DNA from: an uncultured Caulobacterales bacterium
GTDB lineage: Bacteria > Pseudomonadota > Alphaproteobacteria > Caulobacterales > Maricaulaceae
Direction: 5' to 3'
Assembly: GCA_937981945.1 (NCBI GenBank)
Contig: CALJNJ010000221.1
Coordinates: 1-7,955 of the forward strand
DNA length: 7,955 nt
Of the stretch, positions 6,168-7,955 are shown one piece after another. Position 1 is the first letter of the stretch, and each line of letters begins with the position of its first letter. The position numbers and the translations under genes are program-made. The notes below the pieces were generated by a model. That model did no database searches. It saw only the letters and a list, made by a program, of their open reading frames with translations, and was not told where the DNA came from.

Positions 6168-6236
6168 TTTTATCCTTTTTAAATGCGCCGAAAACTTTTG
6201 ATATCGGCGTCCTTGATTCCGTAGATAAGGATAAAA
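6168..6236 (-). promoter_or_regulatory. phasin leader with inverted repeat covering its ribosome site
   Basis: TTTTATCCTT (6168-6177) and AAGGATAAAA (6227-6236) are a perfect 10-bp inverted repeat with 49 bases between. On the transcript the ATG-proximal arm contains the AAGGA ribosome site (6173-6177) of the phasin, so the distal arm is an anti-Shine-Dalgarno sequence. A second inverted repeat, CGCCGA-N12-TCGGCG (6186-6191 and 6204-6209), is nested between the arms. The stem is only possible if transcription begins upstream of 6236, either from a promoter near the rtcA end or by read-through. Otherwise the repeats may be DNA operators. No known riboswitch class is recognised. Confidence 0.45.
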
Positions 6237-6251
6237 ATTAGAAAGCGCGCC

Positions 6252-7304
6252 CTAATCGGGCTTCACGACCTCAACCAACGAGCATTTTCGGCCGGTTTGC
6301 GTCGTCTTAAACTCGACCGGAATAAAGGCGCGAATGATATCCATATTGGTGCGGGTGTGTTGTGACAATTCCGTAGCCGTCAACGATCCGCCGCCGAGCA
6401 GAGCCATGGGCAGTAAAAGCTGATCGGCGAGATATTCACCGCAGGCCGGCGCCTGTCCGTCCGCATCAACCGCTGACAGATAATCCTGGGCCTCGCGAAC
6501 GGCGCCTTTGGCCACGGCTTCGGCTTTGACCCCGTGCTTGCCAAAGCCTGTGAAAATCTCCGTGACATTATCATGATCCAAAATGACGGCGACCACATTA
6601 CCGGGACCGGGGCTGTCAACATGACGGATTTCACCCTGCGACGGCTCCATACTCATTTGGCGAATGAGAGTCTTCAGCTCCCGCTCCGCAATACCGGGCT
6701 TCAGATTAGCCAAAAGGACGTCCGCTTTTTCGCGCACGCGCTGTCCGCGCGTCCGTAAATGAAGCGGAACCGGATTATCAGCAGGTTCAACAGTCAGGGT
6801 AATCTGACCACCGCCCGCCGGGTAAAATCCGTAGCGTGAAATTTCTGCCTTACATCGCCCGCCCATTTTGCGAAATTGCGGTAGGAAGGCCTGATTGAAA
6901 TAATCAAATGTGGGCGACCATTCGTTATGGGTTCCGCCTTCAATGGTCACGGTCGACGGCCCGCCCGCAAAGGACAAAATCGGCAAAACCGTTTGCGCCA
7001 CCAGCAAAGCCGACCCGGCCGAACCGATGGTAAATTTGTAATCACCTGACTTGATAGCGCCGGGGTGAAAAGCAATCTCTCCGGATTTCAGCTCATCACC
7101 TTCAATTTTGGCGTCGCATATATCGGCCGCCGCCCGCAGCGCCGTTAAATGCTGCCGCAAAAGCCCGGGCTTTTTCCGCCCGCCGCGCACGGCTTCAATC
7201 CGGACAGGCTTGCCCGTAATCGCCGACAAAGAGAGCGAGCTGCGCAGGACTTGCCCGCCGCCTTCACCCTCAGAGCCATCGATGATTATTTCACGTTTTG
7301 CCAT
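6252..7304 (-). CDS. rtcA: RNA 3'-terminal phosphate cyclase RtcA
   Basis: RtcA converts an RNA 3'-phosphate into a 2',3'-cyclic phosphate using ATP, through a covalent histidine-AMP intermediate, and acts in RNA repair or end processing. From the ATG at 7304 the protein is 350 residues (E. coli RtcA about 338). Diagnostic blocks are the N-terminal IDGSEGEGGGQVLRSSLSLS (residues 7-26), the GGRKKPGLLRQHL motif (41-53), GSAGS (94-98), RYGFYPAGGG (157-166) and GEYLADQLLLPMAL (289-302). His316 in SQHTRTN matches the nucleotidyl-accepting histidine, E. coli His309. An in-frame ATG at 7358 would add 18 residues with no ribosome site and no family similarity, so 7304 is preferred even though its own ribosome site (GAAAGA) is weak. 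The usual partners rtcB and the regulator rtcR are not in the window; upstream is a DUF4291 gene. Confidence 0.95.
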   Translation of the reverse strand: MAKREIIIDGSEGEGGGQVLRSSLSLSAITGKPVRIEAVRGGRKKPGLLRQHLTALRAAADICDAKIEGDELKSGEIAFHPGAIKSGDYKFTIGSAGSALLVAQTVLPILSFAGGPSTVTIEGGTHNEWSPTFDYFNQAFLPQFRKMGGRCKAEISRYGFYPAGGGQITLTVEPADNPVPLHLRTRGQRVREKADVLLANLKPGIAERELKTLIRQMSMEPSQGEIRHVDSPGPGNVVAVILDHDNVTEIFTGFGKHGVKAEAVAKGAVREAQDYLSAVDADGQAPACGEYLADQLLLPMALLGGGSLTATELSQHTRTNMDIIRAFIPVEFKTTQTGRKCSLVEVVKPD

Positions 7305-7329
7305 TTTATTTTCTTTCGGATTTGCCTCT

Positions 7330-7404
7330 TTAAGGAGCCGCTGAGCCGGCCTCGTCATATGACGAACGGTTTTTATAGGTCACGCATACCAAGACCTGTT
7401 TCAT
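7330..7404 (-). CDS. possible 24-codon leader ORF between DUF4291 gene and rtcA
   Basis: An ATG 4 nt after the DUF4291 stop opens a frame of 24 codons (beginning MKQVLVCVTYKNRSSYDE) that ends in TAA 25 nt before the rtcA start. A GGGTGA stretch overlapping the DUF4291 stop is the only, weak, ribosome site. Codon choice is not unusual, and the start of the peptide faintly resembles the first strand of thioredoxin-like 2Fe-2S ferredoxins, but the cysteine pattern is absent. It could be a coupling or leader peptide, a gene remnant, or chance. Confidence 0.25.
   Translation of the reverse strand: MKQVLVCVTYKNRSSYDEAGSAAP
7352..7365. promoter_or_regulatory. 14-bp perfect palindrome upstream of rtcA
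   Basis: TCGTCATATGACGA reads the same on both strands and lies about 48 bp before the rtcA start. It is a good size for a dimeric regulator site. A TATAAA stretch lies just upstream on the minus strand (7373-7378), but no matching -35 was found. No sigma-54 GG-N10-GC pattern, as used by E. coli rtcBA, was recognised here. Confidence 0.4.
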
Positions 7405-7408
7405 ATCC

Positions 7409-7955
7409 TCACCCATACTGTTCGTGATTATCAATCACGGTATAGGTTCGTTCTTCAGGACACAGGGCTCGCGCGGCATCATTATTACCGGCTTGAATAA
7501 GATCATACATTTCATGCGCGGTCGGCGTGATGTCTTCAATCCGGACAATCCAGTCATTGACATAGCGTTTTACCGCTTCGCCTTTCAGTCCGATCTGAAT
7601 AGAGCGGTGGTCCAACGCATTGTGATGGATATCCCGCTCCGGATCCCATTGAATACGCACGGGCGTGCGCGCCTTTAAGGCATCCCAATCCTGCCGGGAC
7701 ATGTCCTCGGGGATATGGCTGCCGCAAGAATTATCCAGCGCCCAGCGGAAACCGGCATGGGTAATATCGATGGCCAGAACTCGGCGCTGACCGTCGTCTT
7801 TGTATCCATAGCCCGCCCTGTACATCATCCAGAGAAAACTTGGTTTTATCCAAGTCATGCGCTCAATTTTGAACGGCGCCACAAAGCGCTGATGCTCGAG
7901 CGCCGGTTCGGCGATGGCCTGACTATAGGCCTGATAGACCCTAATGGTTTCGTCA
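7409..7955 (-). CDS. DUF4291 family protein (5' end cut by window)
   Basis: The frame runs without a stop from the window edge to TGA at 7409, showing 181 residues. It begins DETIRVYQAYSQAI, which matches the near-N-terminal part of DUF4291 proteins (typically around 200 residues, from memory), so perhaps 15-30 residues are missing. Signature stretches are MTWIKPSFLWMMYRAGYG (visible residues 33-50), RIQWDPERD (about 99-107) and HRSIQIGLKGEAVKRY (about 115-130), followed by RIEDITP. Tryptophans, arginines and histidines are well represented in these motifs, suggesting a soluble enzyme or nucleic-acid-binding protein, but the function of the family is not known to me. No in-frame ATG occurs in the visible N-terminal part, consistent with a start outside. 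It is followed by rtcA in the same direction after 104 bp. Confidence 0.88.
   Translation of the reverse strand, partial: DETIRVYQAYSQAIAEPALEHQRFVAPFKIERMTWIKPSFLWMMYRAGYGYKDDGQRRVLAIDITHAGFRWALDNSCGSHIPEDMSRQDWDALKARTPVRIQWDPERDIHHNALDHRSIQIGLKGEAVKRYVNDWIVRIEDITPTAHEMYDLIQAGNNDAARALCPEERTYTVIDNHEQYG

Noticed and set aside
6186..6209. CGCCGA-N12-TCGGCG hairpin as a terminator
   Set aside because: No run of T follows on either strand; it is kept as part of the leader structure instead.
6228..6262. Terminator at the end of rtcA
   Set aside because: Only a 4-bp GCCC/GGGC stem around the stop codon is possible, and the T-rich stretch is separated from it; the T-run is better explained as the distal arm of the phasin leader repeat.
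7305..7358. 18-residue N-terminal extension of RtcA
   Set aside because: Its ATG lies inside the 14-bp palindrome without a ribosome site, and RtcA proteins start close to the IDGSEGEGGGQ motif.
7366..7408. Sigma-54 promoter for rtcA
   Set aside because: I looked for the GG-N10-GC pattern on the minus strand; TTGGTATGCGTGACC has the GG but lacks the correctly spaced GC.

Overview
All convincing genes lie on the minus strand, so gene order here runs from the high-coordinate end to the low-coordinate end. The window looks like chromosomal DNA of moderate G+C content from an alphaproteobacterium. The basis is the recalled resemblance of RbfA and TruB to alphaproteobacterial versions, so the phylum-level call is reasonable and anything finer is not supported. 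There is no insertion sequence, phage gene, tRNA, rRNA or CRISPR array, and no gene-free stretch longer than about 100 bases.

Right part (about 6250-7955): a DUF4291 protein, cut by the window edge at its 5' end, is followed by rtcA, the RNA 3'-terminal phosphate cyclase. The 104-bp gap between them holds a possible 24-codon ORF and a perfect 14-bp palindrome. No rtcB or rtcR is visible.

Centre (about 1800-6240): a polyhydroxyalkanoate (PHA) block arranged like the pseudomonad medium-chain-length cluster. A stand-alone lysine-rich phasin ends at a clear terminator. It is followed by a four-gene set: a class II-like PHA synthase (phaC), an intracellular PHA depolymerase (phaZ), a PhaI/PhaF-type phasin and a PhaD-like TetR regulator. 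The last three are packed with 9-bp gaps, and in two cases the Shine-Dalgarno sequence overlaps the upstream stop codon. PhaC polymerises hydroxyacyl-CoA, PhaZ releases monomers, the phasins coat the granule and may tether it to the nucleoid, and the TetR protein probably senses a pathway metabolite.

Left part (1-1800): a small secreted protein of DUF11-like character with its own terminator, then rbfA (ribosome maturation) and truB (tRNA pseudouridine-55 synthase, truncated by the window start). rbfA and truB are usually downstream of nusA-infB. Here infB is not adjacent.

The most interesting points are the pseudomonad-style PHA cluster in an apparent alphaproteobacterium, a 10-bp inverted repeat that could pair with the ribosome binding site of the upstream phasin, and the DUF4291-rtcA neighbourhood. 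None is proof of a wholly new system.
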